Shown in pieces: positions 44,276-52,772 of a stretch of 64,000 nt of DNA (position 1 is its first letter; each line of letters begins with the position of its first letter). A program made the translations under genes and the position numbers. Under the pieces are notes generated by a model. It was not told the origin of the DNA and did no database searches. It saw nothing but the letters and a program-made list of their open reading frames with translations. Location: NCBI RefSeq assembly GCF_030817215.1, contig NZ_JAUSZA010000001.1, positions 1,132,501-1,196,500 of the forward strand. Direction: 5' to 3'. The DNA comes from Paenibacillus sp. V4I3 (lineage in GTDB: Bacteria; Bacillota; Bacilli; Paenibacillales; NBRC-103111).

Positions 44276-45054
44276 CTAGTTCGCGGACAGGCCTGGCCTG
44301 GCTCCTATTACGACTGTGGCGTCAAGTTCGTCTAATCTGGCAACCTGCGGGATCAGCCCGTTGCTAGCGAAAATTTTGGCTGTCTGCGTCGCCTGCCGCT
44401 GGCTAGTCTCGACCAGAAGATGGCCACCCGGTGCCAGCCAGATTGGCGCCGCAGCCGCCACCCGGGCGCTGGACGTCAAGCCCATCTGCACCCCCGTCGA
44501 GCGCCACCAGCGATTCGTGAATCCGGGCCTCAGGAGGCAGCAGCCTGATCGCCTCGGTGGGGACGTAAGGTGCGTTAGCGACCAAGATGTCGACGCGGCC
44601 TCGCAGTATTGCGGGCAGAGGTTCGTAGAGGTCGCCTTCATATACGTGACCACAGGCGGTAGTGACGTTGCGGCGGGCACACCGAACTGCGGCAGGGTCG
44701 ATGTCGGTGGCGTACAACTCGATCCGTTCTAAGGCGGCAGCCAGTGCTGTGCCTACCGCGCCCGAGCCGCAGCACAGGTCGACCACTACGGCTCCTGACT
44801 GTGCGAGAGCTGCGGCCTGGCGAACGAGAAATTCTGTGCGGTGGCGAGGTACGAAGACTCCTGGATCCACTGCTATCTTTAGACCGCAAAATTCTGCCCA
44901 TCCGATTACATGTTCGAGAGGCAAACCGGCGACTCGACGATCCACCATGGTGATGAGATCGTCCGACGTCCGAGCTGCTGAGATGAGTAACCGGGCCTCA
45001 TCTTCGGCGAAAACACTACCAGCGGCTCGAAGCCTGCTGACATAGATTGTTTCA
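44276..45054 (-). pseudogene. Broken protein-(glutamine-N5) methyltransferase (PrmC-like)
   Basis: Two frames together encode one SAM-dependent methyltransferase. The first, from about 45050, reads YVSRLRAAGSVFAEDEARLL, then VDLCCGSGAVG (SAM motif I) and VANAPYVPTEA (the NPPY-type catalytic motif, here NAPY). The second continues with APGGHLLVETSQRQ to the stop at 44276. The shift falls at the CGCCCGGG run near 44465: removing one C restores the frame. There is also no usable start codon; the expected ATG position reads ATA. The region is much richer in GC than its neighbours, which suggests acquisition from a high-GC donor. A sequencing error could explain the frameshift but not the missing start. 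Confidence 0.75.
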
Positions 45055-45240
45055 TTTATAATTTATCTTCACTCTCTTTCGAATAAATCCATCATGTCTC
45101 ATAATGAACATGATAACAAAACATATAAGGACAATGCGGATAAAGAATCGCTATAGTCATTCTGTCCGGTAGTTAGTAGTCTTGCTGTTGGCAATTCTTT
45201 GCATCCCCTACTGGAAATGGTTGGGGTTAATTCAATTAGG

Positions 45241-45288
45241 TTGACGTAGCCCCCTAAACCGCCTATACTGACCATGATTCTCATTCTC
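45241..45288 (+). promoter_or_regulatory. Fur-controlled promoter of the envelope operon
   Basis: TTGACG (45241-45246), a 17-base spacer and TATACT (45264-45269) form a strong sigma-A promoter. Immediately after the -10, positions 45270-45288 match 15 of 19 bases of the Fur box consensus. Fur-iron bound here would cover the transcription start, so the four genes downstream should be expressed under iron limitation. Confidence 0.65.
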
Positions 45289-45338
45289 ACATTAATTTAG
45301 TTTGAGGTACCCTTAACTAAAAGAAGGTCACAACAAAT

Positions 45339-46307
45339 ATGCCAACAAAGAAACAAATTGTTCGTTTCATGGCGATGCTTCTGATCGTTTGTTCTATTTT
45401 TTTAACATGGCAATGGTTTGATTCGAAGGAATGGCTCAGTGACGTAGAGCTTCTTTTCCGTCAACCCCAATGGTTGGTCTTCATGTTCGTCGTATACCTG
45501 CTCTCCTTCCTTCTAAAGGCCGCGGCTTGGCGAATTTATACAGGATCTGAGGTTCGATTCAGCATTTATTTTCATGCCATTAGCTATAGCTTGCTCGTCA
45601 ATCATCTACTTCCGGTAAAAGCGGGAGATGGCGTTCGTGCTGGCTTATATATGAAGCATGGGGGAAAATCGTGGGAAGAAGCGTTCCATTCCGTTGCGGT
45701 CATGCGATTGCTTGATATGCTCGTGCTTGCCGGAATCGGGGGAATTGGCATCATTCGGTTAGGTTTGCCCTCTTCATGGATCTGGGTGACGGTGTTGGCT
45801 GGGGGAACGGTGATTCTCGCAACAGCGCATTACCTGCCTGTGATTCGCAAAATTCCGTTCATAGCGAAGCATTCGGCTTATTTTCATCTTAAAATGCTCT
45901 CTAGAAAAGGGGCCATCATTATAGGCTTGATTGCGATAAGTTGGATTCTAGAAGCTGGTGTTATCTTTGCTGTAGCTCGCATGATCGGCTTGCAGCTAGG
46001 GACAATCTCACTCGTTTGGGCGAATAGTATGACGATTGCTGGACAAATTTTTCATATTACCCCAGGTGGGATAGGTACTTATGAGAGTACAATGAGCGGG
46101 TCCCTTGTCTTGCTGGGTGTGAATGGTAAGGATGCTTATAGAGCGGCGCTTGTGTCGCATACATTTAAATTTCTATTTGCTTATACGTTAGGGGTGTATT
46201 CACTTGTGCGAATACCCTTACGTTGGCGCGAGATGAAAACCTGGATTGGGCGGCTTACGAGTCACAAAAAACCATCATTGAATGGCAACGCACGGAAGGA
46301 TGATTAA
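45339..46307 (+). CDS. Flippase-like membrane protein (LPG synthase TM/UPF0104 family)
   Basis: A 322-residue protein with about eight helices of the lysylphosphatidylglycerol-synthase transmembrane/AglD family. Family landmarks include NHLLPVKAGDGVRAGL (about residues 88-103) and the C-terminal TPGGIGTYESTM (about 245). It lacks the soluble aminoacyl-transferase domain of MprF, so lipid translocation or a role in lipid-linked sugar transfer is more likely than lysinylation. It is the first gene of a tightly packed four-gene operon with a phosphodiesterase and two glycosyltransferases. Confidence 0.82.
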   Translation: MPTKKQIVRFMAMLLIVCSIFLTWQWFDSKEWLSDVELLFRQPQWLVFMFVVYLLSFLLKAAAWRIYTGSEVRFSIYFHAISYSLLVNHLLPVKAGDGVRAGLYMKHGGKSWEEAFHSVAVMRLLDMLVLAGIGGIGIIRLGLPSSWIWVTVLAGGTVILATAHYLPVIRKIPFIAKHSAYFHLKMLSRKGAIIIGLIAISWILEAGVIFAVARMIGLQLGTISLVWANSMTIAGQIFHITPGGIGTYESTMSGSLVLLGVNGKDAYRAALVSHTFKFLFAYTLGVYSLVRIPLRWREMKTWIGRLTSHKKPSLNGNARKDD

Positions 46308-46308
46308 T

Positions 46309-47769
46309 ATGAAAAAAGCTTCATCGTTTGAAATAGTCGCAGCTCGCTGCTGGAATTTGCTCAATGAAGGGAAACCGTTTACCCCGATTTTCGTTGTGGG
46401 TGTTTTTCTGCTCTATCATATCGGCGTATGGTCCGATCCTAACTTTTGGAGTGCCGCTGGTTTGGGGCTGCTCGTGACCCTCCCTCTTTTTGTGCTTTAT
46501 TATTGCTTTGATTTTCCGCTTTTTTTGCGAAATTATTTATGGATGCCGTTAATTGCTGCGCTGCTGATTTGGGAACGGTCTGATTTCTCGCTGTATTTGC
46601 TAGCGCTCGGGTTGTTCTACTTCTTTACGGTGTATTTCTGGGGCACTTTTTACTATCATCTACGAATTGGGACGACTTGGTGGAATTTCACACGGTTCTG
46701 GAAGCTTGTTCTGAAAAATAGTGACTCAACTAGTGGCAATGCGCAGGAGCAGATGCCTAAGTTCTTGCTGCTGCTTTTCGTATGGAATCATTATTACCGT
46801 CAGTTTGAGGCAGGCGTTTCCGCTGATGTGGGTAAAGGGCTTCTATTTGCGGGCGGGTTGCTGATATACAGCTTCATTCTCCACCGTTATTTGTTTGACT
46901 GGAAACCAGCCGAAATCCCTACGTACACACGCGATTCAAGCGATGTACAAGCGGGCGGACAAGCGCTGAACAAGAAGGTCATTGTGATTGTCGTGGACGG
47001 GATGCGCAAAGAGCGCTTTGAAGAAGCCGACGCGCCATTTATGAAGAAACTGAGAGCAGAAGGCACGGAGTATGCTCAAATGGAAACCGTGTATCCTGCG
47101 CGTACCGTGGTATGTTTCTCTTCGATGTTCACGGGTACTTACCCGCGCGAGCACGGTATTCGCTCCAATATGGTTTGGAGGTTGGGTATTCGGGTTGAAA
47201 GTATTTTTGATTCGCTCCGTAAGGTTGGGAAAAAAGGACGTCTGCTTGGCATAGCGCACTTAATCGACTCCATGGGAGACGATGTTGAGAGTGTGACCGC
47301 TGTGATGCATAACGATGTCGCAGATCGTAATATTATCGAACGGGCGAAGAAGATCATGGCCGAACAAAACCCTGATTTACTCGTTGCTCAATTGATTGGT
47401 GTTGACCAAACGGGTCACAGCCGAGGCGTTTTATATGACGATTATACGCAAAAAATCGCAGAAGCCGATAAATTAATTGAAGAATTCGTTGGCTGGCTTG
47501 AAGAGCGCGGCATGATGGAGAATACGACACTCATCATTTGTGCCGATCACGGACAAGCTGATGGTATTGGCGGGCATGGCCATTTGGACGAAGGTGAGCG
47601 CTATGTTCCTTTCTTCCTGCATGGACCAACCATTGAGGCTGGCCATCGCATTGATGAAAAACATTCCCTCGTATCCATGGCTCCGACCTTAGCTTATCTA
47701 CTAGGAGCTCCATTCCCGAGCCATAGTCGCGGACCCGTCCTAACGGAGGCTATCAAGCATCATGACTAA
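46309..47769 (+). CDS. Membrane phosphodiesterase/alkaline-phosphatase-superfamily enzyme
   Basis: A 486-residue protein with an N-terminal membrane domain of about five helices (residues 15-205) and a catalytic domain of the type I phosphodiesterase/nucleotide pyrophosphatase family (about 220-480). Metal and nucleophile residues are visible: Asp in VIVVDGMRK (about 228), the Thr nucleophile in YPARTVVC (about 266), DQTGHS (Asp and His about 365), ADHG (about 414) and GHGHLDEG (about 423). The family includes lipid-head-group transferases and phosphodiesterases, so editing of a phospholipid or lipid-phosphate sugar is likely. ATG 46309 follows GGAAGGA. Confidence 0.82.
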   Translation: MKKASSFEIVAARCWNLLNEGKPFTPIFVVGVFLLYHIGVWSDPNFWSAAGLGLLVTLPLFVLYYCFDFPLFLRNYLWMPLIAALLIWERSDFSLYLLALGLFYFFTVYFWGTFYYHLRIGTTWWNFTRFWKLVLKNSDSTSGNAQEQMPKFLLLLFVWNHYYRQFEAGVSADVGKGLLFAGGLLIYSFILHRYLFDWKPAEIPTYTRDSSDVQAGGQALNKKVIVIVVDGMRKERFEEADAPFMKKLRAEGTEYAQMETVYPARTVVCFSSMFTGTYPREHGIRSNMVWRLGIRVESIFDSLRKVGKKGRLLGIAHLIDSMGDDVESVTAVMHNDVADRNIIERAKKIMAEQNPDLLVAQLIGVDQTGHSRGVLYDDYTQKIAEADKLIEEFVGWLEERGMMENTTLIICADHGQADGIGGHGHLDEGERYVPFFLHGPTIEAGHRIDEKHSLVSMAPTLAYLLGAPFPSHSRGPVLTEAIKHHD

Positions 47770-48508
47770 GAAGAAAATCATCGTTTTTATGCCTGCGCAT
47801 AACGAAGAAGAGAATATTAGCGGGGTTATTGCCCGCGTTCCGAGAGATTTCCACCCTCATTATGAGGTGGAGGTGCTGGTGATTGACGACGGGTCCAAGG
47901 ACCGCACGGTCGCCGTCTCTGAGGAAGCGGGAGCCGACCATATTGTGTCGTTCCCGCACAATAAAGGACTCGGCGCTGCCGTTCGTGAAGGGCTGAAGCA
48001 ATGCTGCCAGCTAGGTGCCGACATTGGCATCATGATTGATGCGGATAATGAGTATCCGCCGGAGCAAATTCCCGATGTCCTTGCGCCCATCATCGCCGGA
48101 CGCGCGGATTACACCTTTGGCTCACGCTTCAAAGGGCAAATTCAAGGCATGAAGCTGCATCGCCGTTTAGGCAACTATACCTTCACACTGCTGCAGGCGA
48201 TTCTGCTGCGCAGATGGATTTATGACGGCCAATCCGGGATGCGCGGATTTTCTCGCGGCGCAATGGAGAATGCCGTTATTGTCCACGATTATAACTATGC
48301 CCAGGTGCTCACGTTGAATCTGGTTCGCCAAGGATATTGCTTGGAGGAGATTCCGATCACCTATCAAGTGCGTACGAAGGGTCAATCCTTCATTAAATTC
48401 AGACAATATGTAACCTCCGTTCTTCCGGCGATCTATAAAGAAATGAGACGCCCTGTCTCCAAGCGCAATGTGAATCCACAGACGAATCGAGATGATGCGG
48501 GCGTATGA
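47762..48508 (+). CDS. GT2 glycosyltransferase, polyprenyl-phosphate sugar synthase-like
   Basis: A 248-residue GT-A fold enzyme without membrane helices. PAHNEEENI (about residues 10-18), VIDDGSKD (about 41-48) and the DXD-type IDADNEYPP (about 92-100) are typical of dolichyl/polyprenyl-phosphate mannose or glucose synthases. It would transfer a hexose from a nucleotide sugar to a lipid phosphate at the inner membrane face. It overlaps the phosphodiesterase gene by 8 bases and the next gene by 4. Confidence 0.85.
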   Translation: MTKKKIIVFMPAHNEEENISGVIARVPRDFHPHYEVEVLVIDDGSKDRTVAVSEEAGADHIVSFPHNKGLGAAVREGLKQCCQLGADIGIMIDADNEYPPEQIPDVLAPIIAGRADYTFGSRFKGQIQGMKLHRRLGNYTFTLLQAILLRRWIYDGQSGMRGFSRGAMENAVIVHDYNYAQVLTLNLVRQGYCLEEIPITYQVRTKGQSFIKFRQYVTSVLPAIYKEMRRPVSKRNVNPQTNRDDAGV

Positions 48509-50031
48509 GACTTAATGCAATATGGTTGGCGCTGTTCGCAGCTGCGGTTATTGCTGGAGTAACGTGCCTGAGTATTGTCTACGCCAGCCCCTTTGCGCGA
48601 ACGTGGGACGAGGTCGATTTCACTTTGGCTCTACATAGGTATGATCTACTCGCTATGCAGCCTCATTTTCCGGGTTATCCTTATTTTATTCTAGGTGGAT
48701 GGTTTATTAACCAGTGGATGAATAACCCCGTCAAAGCTTTATCTGTCTTCAATACCCTAGCAGCTCTAAGCTCCGCGCTTCCGATGTTTTTACTGGCAAA
48801 CCGTCTGACGGGCAGCGGCATGAAAAGTCTTTTACTGCCTGCGCTCGTACTAAGCAGCCCCTACATTTGGCTCATGTCCTCACGTCCCATGTCGGAGTGT
48901 GCGGGTATGGCCTTATTGTGGTGGTTTCTTTGGAGTATCCGCTTTGCGATGGATCGTCCTGGTTCACTGCTTCGCCATGGTCTGGTGCTGCTGATGTTCG
49001 GCTTTCTTATGGGTACACGCCTATCCTTCTTTCCATACGGTCTAGCGCTAGTGCCGCTCTGGCACGGAATTTGGCAGTACGGTGCGAGAGGTTGGCGGAG
49101 ATGGTTGAGACTGGGGTGCTCGGCCTTAACTGCGCTGTGGTTTCAACTGCTTTGGATAGCTGGGTTGGTGCTTTCCGAAGGAACCCTAGCTGGCTTCTGG
49201 AAGCTGTCTGTTGCTTTCGTTGAAGGACACTTCTCCGAATGGGGCGGCGGTGTTATCTCTACCCCGATACCGCTTGGTGAACGAATTTACCAGCTCATTG
49301 GACACAATTTACTAGGATCAGCCCTATTGGGCGGTTCCGTTTTCATTGGCTTATGGCTTGTCATTATTGTCGTTGCAGCGTTTATTGGTCGGAGATTTGT
49401 GTCTGTTAGTGTGCAAGGCAATGAGAATCGACGATATATCTTCTGGCTCGTTGGCTGTGCCGTTTTGTACACCCTATGGGCTCTTTTTGGTCAAAATATT
49501 GAGAAACCGCGTCATATCGCTCCTGTCGTTGCTCCGATTTTGCTACTTATGTTTGCTTTTATCATTCGAACGGCAGAGGGATTAAGGACATCCACGCATA
49601 GGACGCGTCTATTGAGAATAGCGCCAACGAGCCTGTACGCTCTCCTCATTAGCCTCATAACCATTCAAGTCGTCTACGGGGCTCAGCTTCAGAAACGGCA
49701 GGCCGTGGAAGAGCCAGCGGTTTATCAGCTTCATGACTATGTAAGCAGCCTGCAGGGGCCTCTCCTGCTGTTTACATGGGAAGAAACGAGAGTCTTGCAG
49801 TACTTGCAGGCCGACTACGATCATCAGCGCATCTATACGTACGAGTACTTTCAAGCGGTGGCTGGGGCGAATTCCGAGCGGCGAGTGCTCCTCACCGATC
49901 ATGTCGTTCAAGGCTTTGCGCAGCAAGGCAAATCGGTGAAGGAGCATGTTAAGCAGCTTGCTGAGTTTAAGTCGGACGCTCTATTTGATCCGGCATATGC
50001 TCACGTCATTTTATATGAGTGGGTGCGTTAA
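48505..50031 (+). CDS. GT-C membrane glycosyltransferase (PMT/ArnT-like)
   Basis: A 508-residue protein with about 11 helices and a C-terminal soluble tail of about 110 residues. The first extracytoplasmic loop holds ARTWDEVDF (about residues 32-40), with the acidic pair expected of a GT-C catalytic base, and MQPHFPGYPYF. Such enzymes use lipid-phosphate sugars, the product type expected of the preceding GT2, to glycosylate proteins or lipids on the outer face. The acceptor is unknown; the Pro/Ser/Thr-rich surface protein encoded next is one candidate. Confidence 0.75.
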   Translation: MRLNAIWLALFAAAVIAGVTCLSIVYASPFARTWDEVDFTLALHRYDLLAMQPHFPGYPYFILGGWFINQWMNNPVKALSVFNTLAALSSALPMFLLANRLTGSGMKSLLLPALVLSSPYIWLMSSRPMSECAGMALLWWFLWSIRFAMDRPGSLLRHGLVLLMFGFLMGTRLSFFPYGLALVPLWHGIWQYGARGWRRWLRLGCSALTALWFQLLWIAGLVLSEGTLAGFWKLSVAFVEGHFSEWGGGVISTPIPLGERIYQLIGHNLLGSALLGGSVFIGLWLVIIVVAAFIGRRFVSVSVQGNENRRYIFWLVGCAVLYTLWALFGQNIEKPRHIAPVVAPILLLMFAFIIRTAEGLRTSTHRTRLLRIAPTSLYALLISLITIQVVYGAQLQKRQAVEEPAVYQLHDYVSSLQGPLLLFTWEETRVLQYLQADYDHQRIYTYEYFQAVAGANSERRVLLTDHVVQGFAQQGKSVKEHVKQLAEFKSDALFDPAYAHVILYEWVR

Positions 50032-50067
50032 GATGGGGTCCCTCTTTTCAGCTGAGTAAAAAAATGG

Positions 50068-50100
50068 TTGACACATATATGGACAATGATTATCATTATC
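50068..50100 (+). promoter_or_regulatory. Fur-controlled promoter of the iron-uptake operon
   Basis: TTGACA (50068-50073), a 17-base spacer and TATCAT (50091-50096) form the promoter. A Fur box at 50082-50100 matches 18 of 19 consensus bases and overlaps the -10, so iron-loaded Fur would exclude polymerase. Confidence 0.88.
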
Positions 50101-50142
50101 AATGACAACGAGATTCCAAACAATCATAACAGGGGTGAAGAT

Positions 50143-51159
50143 ATGAAACGATGGCTACTAGCCGGTATGACTTTTGTTCTAGCGGCATTGATTATCCTGC
50201 CGTCCTCCGCGCTGGCCTATTCGTATGGTGACGCCAATACAGAAGATGTCGCTGAAACATTTAAACTGGTGCAATCCAGTATTGGAGATGGGGCGAACGA
50301 TTGGAACGCTGCGGAAGGCGCCTATAAGGAGAGAAGAGCAGAACTCGTATCGCACTTCGGCGAAGGAATAGGTGCCACGCTTGATGCTAATTTCCAGGCC
50401 AAAGATAGTAAATTAGTCATTGCTAATTTCAAAGCTGTCCTCGTAATGAACTTGGATCGTCGATTCACCTATGCTACTAAAGGCATTGATGATTATGCAG
50501 AGTCTAAACTCTTGCTAGCCAAAGCTAAGGCGACTTTTGACACATTAGAGCCTTATGTGGGAGCGGGTACGAGTGAAATTAATAAAGCTTTCGAAGCCGC
50601 GCTTGAAGCGCTAGGGAATCCTGGATTGTTCGGAGTAGGGAAGAAGGATGTACAGCCAGAGGTATTTAAGGAAAAGGTCAACTTTATCTACGGTAAAGTG
50701 AAACCGTTGTTCCCTTATACGGCTTACGTCAAACCTGCTGCTCCAAGTGAGTCTACCCCCGTTCCCAAGCCGCAGGCAACAACTGCACCGGTTAAGAACG
50801 AGGCAGTGGTCAAGACAGAACAACCAGTATCACCGGTTAAAGATGCTAAACCGACAGAATCAAAGGCACCGGATGCCGCTGCTGCAGTGGAGACGAAGTC
50901 GTCTGAGCCTTCTGCGACGGCTAGTGCTAGTCCAGCGCCAACCACGGATGCGGCTCAGCCTACAGCGACTGTAGAAGCGCCCGTTAAAGCAGCGGGTTCA
51001 GATGTTAAACAAGCTGATTCGGCAAAAGAAGCGTCCGCACATGCACCTATGGAGCGTTCCGATAAAACGAATCCTTTCATCAGCATAGCTGTTATCGGAG
51101 GGGTCATTGTTCTACTGGGTGGGGGCGTATGGTTCGCGCGTAAAAGAAAGTGGATTTAA
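50143..51159 (+). CDS. Membrane-anchored surface protein of the FTR1 iron locus
   Basis: A 338-residue protein: signal peptide (cleavage near SALA, residue 24), a helical domain (about 25-200), a Pro/Ala/Ser/Thr/Lys-rich stalk (about 200-305), one C-terminal helix (about 310-330) and a basic tail KRKWI. It is therefore anchored outside the cell. The helical domain (NLDRRFTYATKGIDDYAESK, then LLLAKAKATFDTLEPYVG) resembles a segment of the next protein (AAFDKAVQIYEGALQP). It is not EfeO. The first gene behind the Fur box, it probably binds or delivers iron to the permease. Confidence 0.75.
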   Translation: MKRWLLAGMTFVLAALIILPSSALAYSYGDANTEDVAETFKLVQSSIGDGANDWNAAEGAYKERRAELVSHFGEGIGATLDANFQAKDSKLVIANFKAVLVMNLDRRFTYATKGIDDYAESKLLLAKAKATFDTLEPYVGAGTSEINKAFEAALEALGNPGLFGVGKKDVQPEVFKEKVNFIYGKVKPLFPYTAYVKPAAPSESTPVPKPQATTAPVKNEAVVKTEQPVSPVKDAKPTESKAPDAAAAVETKSSEPSATASASPAPTTDAAQPTATVEAPVKAAGSDVKQADSAKEASAHAPMERSDKTNPFISIAVIGGVIVLLGGGVWFARKRKWI

Positions 51160-51202
51160 TAGTTAATATAAAAATATAAGATGAATAGAGGAGAAACTTA
51201 TT

Positions 51203-52684
51203 ATGCGTAAATTTTTAGCTGTTGCTTTAAGTGTTTCACTAGCTTTATCCAGCGTGGTTACGGTTACTTCCGTTGCTTTTGCAGAAAGTAAATTCCAAAT
51301 CACAGAAGATCAAACGATCGCAGCAAAACTTCAATCTTTTACGGATATTAAAGCACTTTTTACAGACAAAACGGTACTTGCTGATGTTCAGAAATTATAT
51401 GTAGATAAATTCCAAACGGATGTAAAACGTCTTGATGTGAACATCAAAGCAGATGATCCTAAAATCGATGCGAACATCACTCTTGTGTTGGACAGCGCGA
51501 TTAAAGGCGATTTGCAAGTTGGCCAAGCGAAACAAGCTATAGACAAAGGCTTGCAATGGTATTTCTTCTTCGCACTTCGCGATCTGATGAGCAACCAAGT
51601 ACGTCCAGCTATGACCAAAGGTGATGTTGCCGGAGCAAAAGCTGCCTTCGATAAAGCGGTTCAAATCTATGAAGGCGCGCTGCAACCAAACGTAGTGAAA
51701 CGCGATGCCAAATATAGCTTGAATATGGAATCATTGTTGAAAACAACGATTGAACTTATCCAAAAAGATATTAAAGAGAATAACTTGAATGAATTCAATG
51801 TTCACCGTCAATTCTTAGACAAAACGTTGATCAAAAACTACACACTCGCTACTTTTACATACGCAGAAAGCATTGCTACTAAGGCTCCTGCTGATCAACC
51901 TGCAGCGATTACAGAAGGTTACTTCCTCTACATGCCGGTATACACATACCTCAGAGGCGGCAGTATCGCAGATGCTAACTTCGTGAGAGATGCGTTCGCA
52001 TCCGGCGATGCAAGCAAAATCAAAAAAGATGAAATCCAAAATGCGTTACACCGCACAATGATCGGTAAAGTATCCGAATATGTGAAGCAAGCATTTACGA
52101 AGCTTGAAGCTGGGGACCTGCAAGGTGCACGCGGATATGCGGCAGAAGGCAACATGTTCCTTGCTAGCCAAGAAGTTTTCTTAGGTAAAGAGAAGTATGC
52201 GGCTGCTCTTGAAGTGGCAACGAAATTCTCCTCTGCTGTAGATGCATCTGATCTTGCAAATGCACAAGAGTATGGTTTCCAAGTTCTAGAGTTTCTGGTT
52301 GGCAAAGATGGTTCCAGTTTGAAAATTGGCAGCAAGGATTATCAAGTGGATGGAGCTGCTTTCACAGCTGAGAATGCCCCTTTCATTAACGTAGAAAGCA
52401 ATCGCACATTGGTGCCGGTTCGTGTTATTGCACAAGCGATTCAAGCTCAAGTTGAATGGGTAGATGCAACGAAAACAGTTGTCATCACAAAAGATGGTAA
52501 GAAAACAGAAATTACATTAGGATCCGATCAAGTGGTAGAGAATGGTAAAGTGAATGACAAAGTCAAATTGGATCAACCCGTTATTATCGAAAACGGAAGC
52601 TCATTCATTCCATTGCGTGCTGTAGCTGAGTTATTCGGTAAACGTGTATTCTACCAAAATGGTGAAATTATCATTCTTCGTTAA
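51203..52684 (+). CDS. Secreted stalk/copper amine oxidase N-domain protein of the FTR1 locus
   Basis: A 493-residue exported protein: signal peptide (AFA, residue 27), a helical domain (about 30-370) rich in Lys, Asp and aromatic residues, and a C-terminal copper amine oxidase N-terminal-like domain (about 385-493, RTLVPVRVIAQAI and SFIPLRAVAELFGK). In Paenibacillaceae that C-terminal domain usually attaches proteins to the cell surface and is not an oxidase. The helical part may be an iron-handling domain paralogous to that of the previous gene. It lies between the anchored protein and the permease under the same Fur promoter. Confidence 0.78.
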   Translation: MRKFLAVALSVSLALSSVVTVTSVAFAESKFQITEDQTIAAKLQSFTDIKALFTDKTVLADVQKLYVDKFQTDVKRLDVNIKADDPKIDANITLVLDSAIKGDLQVGQAKQAIDKGLQWYFFFALRDLMSNQVRPAMTKGDVAGAKAAFDKAVQIYEGALQPNVVKRDAKYSLNMESLLKTTIELIQKDIKENNLNEFNVHRQFLDKTLIKNYTLATFTYAESIATKAPADQPAAITEGYFLYMPVYTYLRGGSIADANFVRDAFASGDASKIKKDEIQNALHRTMIGKVSEYVKQAFTKLEAGDLQGARGYAAEGNMFLASQEVFLGKEKYAAALEVATKFSSAVDASDLANAQEYGFQVLEFLVGKDGSSLKIGSKDYQVDGAAFTAENAPFINVESNRTLVPVRVIAQAIQAQVEWVDATKTVVITKDGKKTEITLGSDQVVENGKVNDKVKLDQPVIIENGSSFIPLRAVAELFGKRVFYQNGEIIILR

Positions 52685-52701
52685 TCATTTCGTTCATAGC
52701 G

Positions 52702-52733
52702 AAGACACTTGTGCCCATAGGTGCAAGTGTCTT
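52702..52733 (+). repeat. Hairpin between surface-protein and permease genes
   Basis: AAGACACTTG pairs perfectly with CAAGTGTCTT around a 12-base loop; only TTTC follows. It may attenuate transcription so that less permease than surface protein is made. Confidence 0.55.
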
Positions 52734-52772
52734 TCAGTATGGAGGAGCAAGGAAGAGAACAGGGGGCAGATT

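Noticed and set aside
44316..44732. 138-codon plus-strand frame in the GC-rich segment
   Set aside because: It is antisense to the methyltransferase remnant, whose SAM motif and flanks are recognisable; long opposite frames are expected in GC-rich coding DNA.
45099..45290. 63-codon minus-strand frame upstream of the envelope operon
   Set aside because: It covers the Fur-controlled promoter, has no ribosome binding site and no recognisable domain.
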